Origin: Kiritimatiellia bacterium
GTDB taxonomy: Bacteria; Verrucomicrobiota; Kiritimatiellia; UBA8416; JAIOPI01
Direction of reading: 5' to 3'
NCBI GenBank assembly: GCA_028822745.1
Contig: JAPKCZ010000004.1
Location: 1 to 23,450 of the forward strand
DNA length: 23,450 nt
Part shown: piece after piece, positions 23,225 through 23,450 of the stretch
Position numbering within the stretch: the first letter of the stretch is position 1
Layout: each line of letters opens with the position of its first letter
The notes under the pieces: model-generated
Seen by the model: only the letters and a program-made list of their open reading frames with translations
Database searches by the model: none
Told to the model about the DNA's origin: nothing
Made by a program: the position numbers and the translations under genes

Positions 23225-23450
23225 ATGAGAAACCCAACCATGTTGGCGCTTGGCGCTGCTGTAGTACTTTGTGTTGCCGGAACAGCATTTGCAGCTGTGG
23301 ACCTGCCGTATGCCGACACATTTGATACCATTGATGCCGGCGGCACTCACTATTCGAAAAGTGGAGCGGGTACTGTCGCGGCCAATACGACCGAACCGCT
23401 TACGGGCGGTGGCGCGAACTCTCTATGCATTTCAAACGCAACGGTCAGTC
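23225..23450 (+). CDS. Secreted protein, 3' end outside window
   Basis: The ATG has AGAGG (23211-23215) nine bases upstream and opens a frame that runs to the window edge (75 codons). The N-terminus is a clear signal peptide: MRNPTM, a hydrophobic core, and GTAFA with cleavage expected after residue 23. The mature part begins AVDLPYADTFDT and is Gly/Thr/Ala/Asn-rich. DTFDT-like openings occur in some secreted beta-sandwich proteins, but too little is visible to name a family. The lack of Lys/Arg in the visible mature part fits an extracellular protein. Confidence 0.8.
   Translation, partial: MRNPTMLALGAAVVLCVAGTAFAAVDLPYADTFDTIDAGGTHYSKSGAGTVAANTTEPLTGGGANSLCISNATVS

Overview
The window is a dense, almost wholly plus-strand bacterial chromosome segment of moderate GC (judged by eye). 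GTG and TTG starts are frequent, the ATP-synthase-like cluster is unusual, and type II secretion pseudopilus genes sit beside very large secreted repeat proteins. This suggests an environmental Gram-negative bacterium. A member of the PVC superphylum (Kiritimatiellota, Verrucomicrobiota or Lentisphaerota) or a similar lineage is my guess, not something the sequence proves. I see no rRNA, tRNA, CRISPR array, insertion sequence or integrase.

Region 1 (1-7073) is the 3' part of a giant gene, with 2356 visible codons. It encodes about five Ig-like modules, two further beta-rich segments, roughly 1200 residues of degenerate Thr-Asn-marked, coiled-coil-like repeats, an Ala/Ser-rich helix and an acidic tail. 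Region 2 (7218-13951) looks like one operon behind a good sigma70-type promoter. It holds a signal-peptide protein with a duplicated domain and a C-terminal anchor, then an F-type ATPase set in the unusual order alpha, epsilon, c, b-delta fusion, gamma, beta. Alpha and beta keep their nucleotide-binding motifs. The c subunit has Gln where the ion-carrying Glu/Asp should be, no a subunit is encoded in the window, and epsilon lacks its C-terminal helices. Alpha lacks the N-terminal helix and delta lacks the N-terminal domain that normally bind each other, and gamma is divergent at both ends.

Region 3 (14014-21503) is a type II secretion / type IV pilus-like operon: gspE, gspF, gspG, gspI, gspJ, gspK, a GspL-like (PilM-PilN-like) protein and a GspM/PilO-like protein. 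The last genes overlap. Secretin, GspC, GspH and prepilin peptidase are not in the window. Region 4 (21612-23081) encodes an inner-membrane protein with a coiled-coil region, a 12-bp tandem repeat and eight to nine MORN repeats. Region 5 is a strong promoter followed by the start of a secreted protein cut by the window edge.

The most notable point is the ATPase. Read at face value, it should hydrolyse ATP and turn a rotor but could not carry protons or Na+ through this c subunit. Its operon begins with an envelope protein and lies directly beside a giant fibrous protein gene. I propose, as inference, that it is a repurposed ATP-driven rotary machine working on the envelope rather than an ATP synthase. 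The F1-like motors of Mycoplasma mobile gliding are a conceptual precedent only.
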